The translations under genes were made by a program, and so were the position numbers. The notes beneath the pieces were generated by a model. That model had not been told where the DNA came from. It searched no databases and saw only the letters and a program-made list of their open reading frames with translations. A stretch of 64,000 nt of DNA from Nitrosomonas sp. Is79A3 (GTDB taxonomy: Bacteria; Pseudomonadota; Gammaproteobacteria; Burkholderiales; Nitrosomonadaceae), in the NCBI RefSeq assembly GCF_000219585.1, contig NC_015731.1, forward strand, positions 2,604,001-2,668,000. Reading direction: 5' to 3'. This document shows positions 9,614 to 18,466 of this stretch, piece after piece. Each line of letters begins with the position of its first letter. The stretch's first letter is position 1.

Positions 9614-11134
9614 CTAATCCGAAAAAACCAAACTTAAATCAAGTTGTGTATTGGATCTGGTTTGTAATAACGGTTGACTGGAATTTCGTTGCAATTCAAT
9701 AGTGCGTAAATATTCTGTCGTTACATCGCCTGTTATGTAGTTTCCATCAAAGCATGAAGTCTCAAAATTTTTTACAGTAGGTGAAATTTTTGAGATGGCA
9801 CGGCTAAGTGCCTCAAGATCTTGATAAATCAGATAATCGGCACCAATTTCACGGCAAATTTCCTCTGTACTTCGATCGGTTGCAATTAGTTCTTGCCGTG
9901 TAGGCATATCTATACCGTACACATTGGGGTATCTCACTGGAGGGGCTGCGGATGCAAAATAAATTTTATGTGCGCCAGCCTCACGTGCCATCTGCACTAT
10001 CTCACGACTTGTAGTGCCACGGACAATCGAGTCATCAACTAATAAAACATTTTTGCCACGGAATTCTATGCCTATTGCATTGAGTTTCTGACGTACTGAT
10101 TTACGTCTCTGTTGTTGACCAGGCATGATAAAGGTACGGCCGACATAACGATTCTTAACAAAGCCTTCGCGAAAATTAACCCCCAATTGATTGGCGAGTT
10201 GCAAGGCACTCGGCCGGCTTGAATCAGGTATTGGAATTACCACATCAATGTCCAGATGATGCATTGATTTTCTAATTTTCTCAGCAAGGTGCTCGCCCAT
10301 GTTCAATCGTGTTTCATAGACCGAAATGCCATCAATCACAGAATCAGGCCGAGCTAAGTACACATATTCAAAAATACAAGGATTTAGCGAATAATTGGTT
10401 GCGCATTGTTTATTGTAAAAATTTCCAGCTTCATCAATAAAAACAGCTTCTCCTGGCGCCACATCGCGTATCAGTTTAAAGCCCAGTGTATCGAGAGCAA
10501 CACTTTCTGAAGCAATCAAGTATTCATGTCCGTTTTCACTCTCTACCGTACCAAAAACTAACGGGCGTATGCCATACGGATCGCGGAAAGCTAACAAGCC
10601 GTAGCCGGCAATCATGGCTATAACAGCATAGGCACCTTTGCAACGTCTATGTACGCCCGATACAGCAGTAAAGATTGTGGCAGGATCAAGTTGGCAATTA
10701 CGCGTGCTTTCCTGTAATTCGTGTGCGAGAACATTCAGAAGAACTTCAGTATCTGAGTTAGTGTTGACATGTCTTAAGTCAGCCCTAAATAATTCTTGGC
10801 TAAGTTCCTCCGCATTTGTCAGATTCCCATTATGGCTTAGTACAATACCAAAAGGTGAATTCACATAAAAAGGTTGCGCTTCAGCTGAAGAATTGGCAGA
10901 TCCGGCTGTGGGATAACGCACATGGCCAATACCGATATTACCGGCCAATGCACGCATATCTCTGGTACGAAATACATCACGCACCAAACCAAGGCCTTTG
11001 TGCATATGAAAAGTATTGCCTCGTGCGGTTACTATACCGCTTGCATCTTGTCCGCGATGCTGCAGCATTAATAAGCCATCATAAAGCAATTGATTAGCTG
11101 GCGATTTTGCAACAATGCCAAGAATTCCACACAT
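9614..11134 (-). CDS. purF: Amidophosphoribosyltransferase
   Basis: First committed enzyme of purine synthesis: converts PRPP and glutamine to phosphoribosylamine. The protein starts MCGILGIVAKS, so Cys2 is the N-terminal nucleophile of the glutaminase domain (about 1-240). The phosphoribosyltransferase domain carries the PRPP loop VLLVDDSIVRGTT near residues 361-373. Length 506 is typical. It follows cvpA by 119 bp; the cvpA-purF pairing is widely conserved. Confidence 0.96.
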   Translation of the reverse strand: MCGILGIVAKSPANQLLYDGLLMLQHRGQDASGIVTARGNTFHMHKGLGLVRDVFRTRDMRALAGNIGIGHVRYPTAGSANSSAEAQPFYVNSPFGIVLSHNGNLTNAEELSQELFRADLRHVNTNSDTEVLLNVLAHELQESTRNCQLDPATIFTAVSGVHRRCKGAYAVIAMIAGYGLLAFRDPYGIRPLVFGTVESENGHEYLIASESVALDTLGFKLIRDVAPGEAVFIDEAGNFYNKQCATNYSLNPCIFEYVYLARPDSVIDGISVYETRLNMGEHLAEKIRKSMHHLDIDVVIPIPDSSRPSALQLANQLGVNFREGFVKNRYVGRTFIMPGQQQRRKSVRQKLNAIGIEFRGKNVLLVDDSIVRGTTSREIVQMAREAGAHKIYFASAAPPVRYPNVYGIDMPTRQELIATDRSTEEICREIGADYLIYQDLEALSRAISKISPTVKNFETSCFDGNYITGDVTTEYLRTIELQRNSSQPLLQTRSNTQLDLSLVFSD

Positions 11135-11253
11135 AGAAATACTCCGTAAGATTTGCTCTAATCAGTTTAAAGATATAGATTGAAAATATTTGCTAAATGG
11201 AATAATAGTCATACAAGTGCGTGCTTAGTGCATTTCAGTGCTAGTGAATCATA

Positions 11254-11760
11254 TTAAGAATTTTCTTTTCTTTCGTAGCTAATACGCTTTGACAGATCGT
11301 TTGGCAACCACGGTAAAACTTGTATTGCTATCGCTTCCAGCGGACGGCTCAAAACAGCTTGCTGCCAGAATACTTGATTAGGAATCGTTGTTAATCCAGC
11401 GATCAAAACCAACAACATCACAATGACTAGCGCTCTTATGAAGCCGAATACAGAACCAAGCAATCGATCAATAAACCCTAATCCAATACCTTTAATCAAA
11501 ACAGATAACAACATTGTCGCCAGGGCTGTAATCAGCAATACTGAAAGAAATGCTAAAACAAATGCAATAGAAACCCGAAGTGTCTCACCAGTTATTTCAG
11601 CAGGCAGAAATTGTTCAAAAAATGATGCGTACGCGCTAGCAACTATAAAAGCAACTATCCAGCCAGCAACAGATAATGCTTCACGAACAAATCCTCGAAT
11701 AATACTTAAAACTATCGATACAAGAAAAATACCGGATACGACATAATCAAAAACAGTCAT
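11254..11760 (-). CDS. cvpA: CvpA family membrane protein
   Basis: Small inner-membrane protein (168 residues) with four hydrophobic helices, starting MTVFDYVVSGIFLVSIVLSIIRGFVREALS, which is typical of CvpA. First described as needed for colicin V production in E. coli; its biochemical function is not established. The position directly before purF is the classical context. The C-terminus is short and charged (SKRISYERKENS). No unusual feature was seen. Confidence 0.9.
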   Translation of the reverse strand: MTVFDYVVSGIFLVSIVLSIIRGFVREALSVAGWIVAFIVASAYASFFEQFLPAEITGETLRVSIAFVLAFLSVLLITALATMLLSVLIKGIGLGFIDRLLGSVFGFIRALVIVMLLVLIAGLTTIPNQVFWQQAVLSRPLEAIAIQVLPWLPNDLSKRISYERKENS

Positions 11761-11861
11761 CGGTTAAATTTGATACGATTCTTGTTATTAAGCACTATAA
11801 ATTATAGTTAACTCAAGAGCTAGTAGAAATATGAAATTTAGATTCTGATCAAACTTCACAA

Positions 11862-12551
11862 TCATCTTGGAGCCACTACCCCATCCAATCCAATCTTTTT
11901 AAGCTTTTTTAATTCATTCTCAGCCGCGTTTCGTGTCACAAAAGGGCCAATACGTACACGAGTTACTTCACTATTATCGATTTTAAGTGTTTCAGTATAG
12001 GCCTTAAATCCATTCGATACCAAATTCGCTTGTTGCTGTTTTGCTTTCAATTGATCAGAGAATGCACCTAGCTGAACGACAAATCCCTTCGTCATATCTG
12101 TAGTTGCAGGAGTAGTTGCAGGAGTCGTCGCCGTGACAGTAGCCGCTGCAATATTTGTAGCATTCGGATTTTTTACTTCAATGGGATGCTTATCAATTTT
12201 CGGCTTGATGCCGGGAATCGGAATGCGTTTCTGTTCGCCTGACACTTCGATAGTATCTTCGATGTTCTGCGGAGTAGTTTTAGGTTTGCTCTGTAATTCG
12301 GGTGATGCATCTACCCCATTAAAAGTTTCCTGCCCTGCTAGCTCTGCTTTGGGTACAAAACTATTTTTGCTGCTTTTACTGGGTATGGGCAAATTAATGG
12401 CAATTTCATGTTTTTCATTCTCGGATTTTGGCTCATCAAATATAATCGGCAACACAATTACCGAAATGAGAACCAGAACGATAGCGCCGACCAAACGTCT
12501 TCTTGCGCGTTTTCGTAGTAATAATTCTTCCTCACTGATATTTTTAGTCAT
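11862..12551 (-). CDS. dedD: SPOR-domain protein, DedD-like
   Basis: Bitopic inner-membrane protein with one N-terminal helix (about 18-34, RLVGAIVLVLISVIVLPIIF), a long low-complexity periplasmic linker rich in Pro, Thr and Lys including a TVTATTPATTPATTDM stretch, and a C-terminal SPOR domain (about 155-229: FVVQLGAFSDQLKAKQQ to RVRIGPFVTRNAAENELKKL). SPOR domains bind denuded peptidoglycan at the division septum. The folC-dedD-cvpA-purF order is conserved. The internal NATNIAAATVTATT repeats are low-complexity linker only. Confidence 0.88.
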   Translation of the reverse strand: MTKNISEEELLLRKRARRRLVGAIVLVLISVIVLPIIFDEPKSENEKHEIAINLPIPSKSSKNSFVPKAELAGQETFNGVDASPELQSKPKTTPQNIEDTIEVSGEQKRIPIPGIKPKIDKHPIEVKNPNATNIAAATVTATTPATTPATTDMTKGFVVQLGAFSDQLKAKQQQANLVSNGFKAYTETLKIDNSEVTRVRIGPFVTRNAAENELKKLKKIGLDGVVAPR

Positions 12552-12567
12552 TTGAAATATCCAATTA

Positions 12568-13872
12568 TTACTTGCTATGAAGCGTGTTTAAATAACACAA
12601 CACGTCACCCACCGTATAGAAAGATCCGAATATGCAGATTCTATCATTTTTAGTCGCTTGTTCACAGGCAAAAACAAAAGCTGCCACACAATCCGGGAAC
12701 TTATAAATGACATTCTTATTATTTGAAATACCGGCCTTATGAATTTCATTCATTAAATAATCTGCAGCAGCAGCGCGAGGAGTGGGAGTAGATGAAACCA
12801 GCCAGTAATCGATTTCTTTTTTTAATTCCTGAATAACTCCATAAATATCTTTATCCTGCAACATAGCAAATACTGCATAAGTATTTCCTGCCGGTCTTGT
12901 TGCGGCTAAATTCTCAGATAAAACAGAAGCTGCAGCTGGATTGTGCGCCACATCCAGGATAATCATCGGTTGCGTTGAGACAACCTGAAATCTGCCTGGT
13001 ATGACAGCCTCAGTTAATCCTTGACGTATGTCATTCATACTGACAGGCAACAATTCATTTAGCGCATCCAGTGCAGCCAAGCAAGTACTCGCATTTTGCA
13101 GCTGTTTCTCACCGCGCAAAGCTGGCAAAGGCAGAGAATATCGCCAACCCTTCGGTCCCCAGAAATCCCATTGTGTATTCTTCTTCGAAAAACCAAATGC
13201 TTTTGTAAATTGAAAAAAATTTGTACCGATATTTTCAACTTGCTGATTGACAGAATCTGGCAAATTAATTTCCGCACAGATGGCTGGTTTGTTTTTCCTA
13301 AAAATCGCAGCTTTCTCAAATCCTATCTTTTCCCTCGTATCTCCAAGGTATTCCATATGATCCAAATCAATGCTGGTTAAAATTGAACAATCCGCGTCAA
13401 ACACATTAACAGCATCAAGACGACCGCCCAGACCAACTTCCAAAATTGCCACATCAACTCGGGCCTGCATAAACAGATACATCGCAGCCAATGTGCCAAA
13501 CTCAAAAAAAGTTAAGGAAGTCTGACAATTTTTCCTTGCGTCATTTATTTGCGCAAATGCGCAGCAAAGTCTTTCATCATCAATCTCTTCTTTGTCAATA
13601 CGAATGCGCTCGTTATAGCGAAGTAAATGCGGCGAGGTATAGCATCCTACTTTATAACCGGCACAACACAATATCGATTCTAGCATCGCACACACGGAAC
13701 CTTTACCATTTGTTCCGCCAACCACTATAATCGGAAATTCCGGCACCAATCCAAGCTCCAGCTTGACCCGACTCACACGATCCAATCCCATTTCAATGGT
13801 TTTGGGATGAAGCGCTTCAAGATAAGTTAACCAGTCAGCGAGTGAGTTTGGCTCTCCACTTGGTGCATTCAT
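12568..13872 (-). CDS. folC: Bifunctional dihydrofolate/folylpolyglutamate synthase
   Basis: Mur-ligase-family enzyme that adds glutamate to dihydropteroate and to folates. P-loop GGTNGKGSVCAMLES begins at residue 52, and LEVGLGGRLDAVN and TSIDLDHMEYLGDT carry the Mg and catalytic residues. The C-terminal domain has IPGRFQVV and LDVAHNPAAASVL. Length 434 is normal. It lies 58 bp after accD and 16 bp before dedD, in one likely transcript. Confidence 0.94.
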   Translation of the reverse strand: MNAPSGEPNSLADWLTYLEALHPKTIEMGLDRVSRVKLELGLVPEFPIIVVGGTNGKGSVCAMLESILCCAGYKVGCYTSPHLLRYNERIRIDKEEIDDERLCCAFAQINDARKNCQTSLTFFEFGTLAAMYLFMQARVDVAILEVGLGGRLDAVNVFDADCSILTSIDLDHMEYLGDTREKIGFEKAAIFRKNKPAICAEINLPDSVNQQVENIGTNFFQFTKAFGFSKKNTQWDFWGPKGWRYSLPLPALRGEKQLQNASTCLAALDALNELLPVSMNDIRQGLTEAVIPGRFQVVSTQPMIILDVAHNPAAASVLSENLAATRPAGNTYAVFAMLQDKDIYGVIQELKKEIDYWLVSSTPTPRAAAADYLMNEIHKAGISNNKNVIYKFPDCVAAFVFACEQATKNDRICIFGSFYTVGDVLCYLNTLHSK

Positions 13873-13930
13873 GTAATATGAATCACTATTTATCTAGAAT
13901 GGTGAGTGTTGAAGGATGAACTGTCTTGGC

Positions 13931-14800
13931 TTAGGAAATGGGTGCAGGTACACGCATCAATTGCGTACAAAGATTGACAATTTTGTCGCGCATTTGTCTT
14001 CGATCCACAATCATATCAATCGCGCCGTGCTGCAATAAGAATTCAGCTCGCTGGAAGCCTTCCGGAAGTGTTTGACGCACTGTCTGCTCAATAACACGCG
14101 GACCAGCAAACCCGATAAGTGCACCGGGCTCGGCAATGACGACATCACCAATGAAGGCAAAGCTTGCTGAAACACCGCCCATGGTTGGATCGGTCAACAC
14201 TGAGATAAAAGGTAACTTGTTATGGCTTAACCGAGTCAGCGCAGCGGTTGTTTTAGCCATCTGCATGAGTGAAAACAAACCTTCCTGCATGCGTGCACCA
14301 CCGCTGGCGCTAAAACAAATAAATGGCAAATGTTGATTTATACAAGTTTTTACACCACGTACAAAACGCTCACCGACAACAGAACCCATCGAACCGCCCA
14401 TAAAACCAAATTCAAATACTGCAACGACTACCGGGACAGTCTTGATGGTTCCTTGCATTACAACCAAAGAATCATCTTCATCAGTGCTTTCCTTCGCTTG
14501 CGATAAGCGATCTACATAGCGTTTACTGTCTTTGAATTTAAGTGCATCAGTGGCGATTACCTCAGCACCAATCTCATTACGGCTACCGGGATCAAGCAAC
14601 AAATCAAGACGATTTCTCGCAGAAATACGATTATGATAATCGCATTTTGGGCAAACATTCAGATTCTTAGCCAAATCTGTGTAATATAAAACAGCTTCAC
14701 AGGTACTACATTTACTCCACAAGCCTTCTGGTACGATTTTCTTTTCGCCGGCTTCTTTTCTTTTAATTTTTGGCGGAATAATATTCTGAAACCAACTCAT
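13931..14800 (-). CDS. accD: Acetyl-CoA carboxylase carboxyltransferase subunit beta
   Basis: Beta half of the carboxyltransferase that makes malonyl-CoA for fatty acid synthesis. The N-terminal zinc ribbon has Cys31, Cys34, Cys50 and Cys53. The crotonase-like domain contains [19 protein letters not shown] and [20 protein letters not shown]. 289 residues, as expected. The place between trpA and folC is the usual betaproteobacterial arrangement. Confidence 0.96.
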   Translation of the reverse strand: MSWFQNIIPPKIKRKEAGEKKIVPEGLWSKCSTCEAVLYYTDLAKNLNVCPKCDYHNRISARNRLDLLLDPGSRNEIGAEVIATDALKFKDSKRYVDRLSQAKESTDEDDSLVVMQGTIKTVPVVVAVFEFGFMGGSMGSVVGERFVRGVKTCINQHLPFICFSASGGARMQEGLFSLMQMAKTTAALTRLSHNKLPFISVLTDPTMGGVSASFAFIGDVVIAEPGALIGFAGPRVIEQTVRQTLPEGFQRAEFLLQHGAIDMIVDRRQMRDKIVNLCTQLMRVPAPIS

Positions 14801-14836
14801 GAGTATCGTTTCCTAAACTGTAGATTGAATATTGCT

Positions 14837-15700
14837 TTAATTTTCATCGATGGCTTTGCGCAACGTGCTTAACAAGTTTCCTACATTATTCAGTAGCTCC
14901 GTATCCGGAGATTTCTCAATTTCTTCAATAATTCGACTACCAACCACCACTGCGTCCGCCAGACCGGCCACTGCTTTGGCTGTTGCTCCGTCACGAATAC
15001 CGAATCCAACACCAATCGGAAGTGAAATATGCTGACGCAGCTGCTTCAACATTGCGCTAACATCTTGAAGATCAAGATGTGATGCTCCGGTCACACCCTT
15101 TAACGAAACATAATAAATATAACCTTTAGCCATTACTGCCACTTGCTCAATACGTTCCTGGGGCGTTGTGGGAGACAGCAAAAAGATTGCATCAATTCCA
15201 TGCCGATCCAGGCATTGCACCCATTCGCCCGATTCTTCAGGGGGATAGTCAACGATTAGAACACCATCGACACCACAATCTTTTGCTTTGCCCGCAAACA
15301 ATTCATAGCCAGATGCTTCAATAGGATTTGCATATCCCATCAAAACCACAGGCGTGTCCCTATCCGTTTTTCTGAATTCGGCCACCATATCCAATACATT
15401 ATTCAGGCTCACATGATGTTTTAAAGCACGTTCAGAAGATCTTTGTATCGTAGGTCCATCGGCCATCGGATCTGAAAAAGGTATGCCTAATTCTATGATA
15501 TTAGCGCCTGATTGTACGAGCTGGTGCATTAACTGTACCGTGATTCCGGGATTGGGATCGCCTGCCGTGATAAATGGAATTAAAGCTTTCCGATTCTGTT
15601 TTTTTAAAGCGGTGAATGTTTTAGCAATACGATTTATTTCTTTAGTATCGCTTTGTCCACTAAAAAAATTCATTAAATTCTTGATAATATCTAGGCTCAT
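14837..15700 (-). CDS. trpA: Tryptophan synthase alpha chain
   Basis: Cleaves indole-3-glycerol phosphate to indole, which is channelled to TrpB. Catalytic Glu70 (IIELGIPFSDPMADGP) and Asp81 are present, offset 21 residues from E. coli numbering because of an N-terminal extension. The family usually begins just before RIAKTFTAL; here that place has an Ile, so the start must be upstream, at 15700 or at the Met codon at 15673. Neither has a clear ribosome binding site. It lies 36 bp before accD and 65 bp after trpB. Confidence 0.94.
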   Translation of the reverse strand: MSLDIIKNLMNFFSGQSDTKEINRIAKTFTALKKQNRKALIPFITAGDPNPGITVQLMHQLVQSGANIIELGIPFSDPMADGPTIQRSSERALKHHVSLNNVLDMVAEFRKTDRDTPVVLMGYANPIEASGYELFAGKAKDCGVDGVLIVDYPPEESGEWVQCLDRHGIDAIFLLSPTTPQERIEQVAVMAKGYIYYVSLKGVTGASHLDLQDVSAMLKQLRQHISLPIGVGFGIRDGATAKAVAGLADAVVVGSRIIEEIEKSPDTELLNNVGNLLSTLRKAIDEN

Positions 15701-15765
15701 CGGCTCAATCCGCTCTCAATTCTTTTCGGAAAATTACAAATATCACAACACTGATTAGCGAAACG

Positions 15766-16965
15766 CTAGAGCGTTAACCCGGACATTTGCGCAACAGTTG
15801 CCATATCCTTGTCACCCCGGCCGGACAGATTAACCAGCAGTAATTTGTCTTTCGACAATGTAGACGCAAACTTAGCGGCATAAGCCAGAGCATGACTTGA
15901 TTCCAACGCAGGCATTATGCCTTCATAACGACAAAGTGTATGAAATGCTTCTAGCGCCTCATCATCGGTAATTGCAACATATTCTGCACGCCCGCAATCT
16001 TTCAGCCAAGCATGTTCCGGCCCAACGCCGGGGTAATCAAGACCGGCTGATATAGAATGTGTTTCAATAATCTGACCATTCTCATCCTGGATGAGATAGG
16101 TACGGTTTCCATGTAATACTCCAGGCCTACCCGTTGATAAGGTCGCTGCATGCTGGTTGGTATCAATACCTTTTCCCGCTGCTTCCACACCAATCAACCG
16201 GACATTCACATCATCAATATACGGATAGAATAACCCGATTGCATTTGATCCCCCACCGACACAAGCAATGAGCGCATCCGGTTGCCTATTAAAATCCTCT
16301 TGCATTTGCACCTTGGCCTCTTTTCCTATAATCGCCTGAAAATCCCTGACCATCATCGGATAGGGGTGCGGTCCGGCGACTGTGCCAATGATATAAAAAG
16401 TGTTCTCAACATTAGTAACCCAGTCACGCATGGCCTCATTTAATGCATCTTTTAAAGTTCGAGATCCCGATTCTACCGGCACAACTGTTGCACCCAAGAG
16501 TTTCATGCGATAGACATTGGTTGCTTGCCGCCTAACATCTTCAGAACCCATATAAACAACGCATTCCATCCCATAACGCGCCGCCACTGTCGCACTGGCC
16601 ACACCATGCTGACCGGCACCTGTTTCAGCAATGACGCGTTTCTTTCCCATGCGCCGGGCTAGCAATGCTTGTCCGATTGTATTGTTGATTTTATGCGCGC
16701 CGGTATGATTCAAATCTTCACGTTTCAACAGTATTTGCGCACCGCCCAAATGCTCAGACCATCTTTTGGCGTGATAGATTGGACTGGGACGTCCTACATA
16801 ATGTTTTAACTCATAGGCAAACTCTGCCTGAAAATCCGGATCATCACGATAAAATTCATACTGCTTGCGTAAATCCTCCAGTGCCGAAATTAATGTTTCA
16901 GCAACAAATATGCCTCCGTAAGGTCCAAAGTGACCATTCTTATTGGGGAGATCGTAAGCACTCAC
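15766..16965 (-). CDS. trpB: Tryptophan synthase beta chain
   Basis: PLP enzyme that condenses indole with serine. Lys92 in [15 protein letters not shown] is the Schiff-base lysine; the glycine-rich phosphate cradle [15 protein letters not shown] is present. 399 residues. The start codon is GTG and overlaps the trpF stop by 4 bp (GTGA), which indicates translational coupling. Confidence 0.97.
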   Translation of the reverse strand: MSAYDLPNKNGHFGPYGGIFVAETLISALEDLRKQYEFYRDDPDFQAEFAYELKHYVGRPSPIYHAKRWSEHLGGAQILLKREDLNHTGAHKINNTIGQALLARRMGKKRVIAETGAGQHGVASATVAARYGMECVVYMGSEDVRRQATNVYRMKLLGATVVPVESGSRTLKDALNEAMRDWVTNVENTFYIIGTVAGPHPYPMMVRDFQAIIGKEAKVQMQEDFNRQPDALIACVGGGSNAIGLFYPYIDDVNVRLIGVEAAGKGIDTNQHAATLSTGRPGVLHGNRTYLIQDENGQIIETHSISAGLDYPGVGPEHAWLKDCGRAEYVAITDDEALEAFHTLCRYEGIMPALESSHALAYAAKFASTLSKDKLLLVNLSGRGDKDMATVAQMSGLTL

Positions 16966-17579
16966 AATTGTTTAACTCCTTGCATGAAAGCAAAAATTTT
17001 TTTCTCATCTTTAATACCCTTTGAAGCTTCCACACCGCTTGAAACATCAACCGCCCACGGCTGAGTTTGCTGAATAGCCATTGCCACATTATCTGGATTT
17101 AAACCACCAGAAAGAATAAGTGGCAATGGCAGATATTGCGGGATAAGCTGCCAATTAAAAGTATGTCCCGTACCACCAGGCATATCTGCAGCATAAGTAT
17201 CCAGCAATAATGCTTTTGCAGTCTTATATCTTTCAGCGTATTGTAGCAAATCTGTGTCTTGTTTGACTCTTAGCGCCTTAATATAAGGCTGATAAAATTG
17301 ATTACAAAATTCCGGTGTTTCATCGCCATGAAATTGGAGAAGATTTAATTTCGCAACTTTACTGGTTTCTTCAACCCATGCGGCATCAGGATTGACATAA
17401 ACACCGACGGCACAAACAAAAGGCGGTATATTTGCGGCAATCCGGCGTGCCGAATCCGGATCAATATAACGTGCACTTTGCTGCCAGAAAACAAAACCAA
17501 TTGCGTCGACACCTAATTGAACTGCCGCTTGCGCATCTTCACAACGGGTAATTCCACATACTTTTACGCGCACTGACAT
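16962..17579 (-). CDS. trpF: Phosphoribosylanthranilate isomerase
   Basis: Third step of tryptophan synthesis, a TIM-barrel Amadori isomerase. The start at 17579 gives 205 residues beginning [16 protein letters not shown], with catalytic Cys8; the phosphate-binding [12 protein letters not shown] lies near the C-terminus. The open frame runs 22 codons further upstream to 17645, but that would overlap truA and adds no family sequence. With the chosen start the gene lies 25 bp after truA. Its stop overlaps the trpB GTG. Confidence 0.94.
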   Translation of the reverse strand: MSVRVKVCGITRCEDAQAAVQLGVDAIGFVFWQQSARYIDPDSARRIAANIPPFVCAVGVYVNPDAAWVEETSKVAKLNLLQFHGDETPEFCNQFYQPYIKALRVKQDTDLLQYAERYKTAKALLLDTYAADMPGGTGHTFNWQLIPQYLPLPLILSGGLNPDNVAMAIQQTQPWAVDVSSGVEASKGIKDEKKIFAFMQGVKQL

Positions 17580-17604
17580 AATATCAATAATCTTACTTGG
17601 ATTC

Positions 17605-18402
17605 TTAATTTCGAATGGATAGTCCTGGAATAATTGGCACTTCACCTAATTCCGGCATGCACCAGCCGCAGTCATATTTCACACCAGCCAGGTATAGCCC
17701 CGCAGGAGAAAAAGTTGGTGCCGCGTATATCCGATTACAGCTTACCAGTAATTCACACATCCACTCAGCAGAATACTTTCCTTTACCAATATATACAAGG
17801 CAACCGATAATATTTCTTACCATGTGCTGCAGGAATGCATTAGCGCGCAAATCAAAAATTAATAAATTTCCCTGGCGGGAGATGTTCAATTGTGTAATTG
17901 TCCGGATAGGGGATCTTGCTTGGCATTCGGCCGATCGAAAAGAGGAAAAATCATGCTCGCCGATTAAGATGTTACCTGCAGCTTGCATTTTCTCCAACGC
18001 AAGCGGCTGATGATACCATCCTACTTTTTTTCCATGAACTCCTGGACGAACGGGTTGATTTAATAGTAAATAAATGTAACGCCGCTCAACTGCACTGTAT
18101 CTTGAATGAAATTCATCTGATACTTCTGTTGCCCACAATATTGCTATGTCCCCTGGCAATAGCGCATTCACCCCACGTATCCATGCACTGATAGGTCGTT
18201 GTGCAAGCGTATCAAAATGCACGACCTGATACAGTGCATGGACCCCCGCATCGGTGCGTCCAGCGGTAATCACGCGAATTGCTTCTTTTGCTATCTTAGA
18301 TAAGGCTGTCTCAAGCGCATCCTGAATCGAGCAACCTTCCGGTTGACTTTGCCAACCGCAATATCGGCTACCGTCATACTCTAAGACAAGAACTATCCGC
18401 AC
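17605..18402 (-). CDS. truA: tRNA pseudouridine(38-40) synthase TruA
   Basis: Makes pseudouridine at positions 38-40 of the tRNA anticodon arm. Catalytic Asp51 is in ITAGRTDAGVHALYQVVHF. The C-terminal RANAFLQHMVRNIIGCLVYIG motif is intact. 265 residues is the normal length. It is placed between fimV and trpF as in many betaproteobacteria. Confidence 0.96.
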   Translation of the reverse strand: MRIVLVLEYDGSRYCGWQSQPEGCSIQDALETALSKIAKEAIRVITAGRTDAGVHALYQVVHFDTLAQRPISAWIRGVNALLPGDIAILWATEVSDEFHSRYSAVERRYIYLLLNQPVRPGVHGKKVGWYHQPLALEKMQAAGNILIGEHDFSSFRSAECQARSPIRTITQLNISRQGNLLIFDLRANAFLQHMVRNIIGCLVYIGKGKYSAEWMCELLVSCNRIYAAPTFSPAGLYLAGVKYDCGWCMPELGEVPIIPGLSIRN

Positions 18403-18466
18403 AAAGAAAAAACCGCCATTTCAAATTGATCAATGTCTAATATAGCTATATGACCACTAGATATCG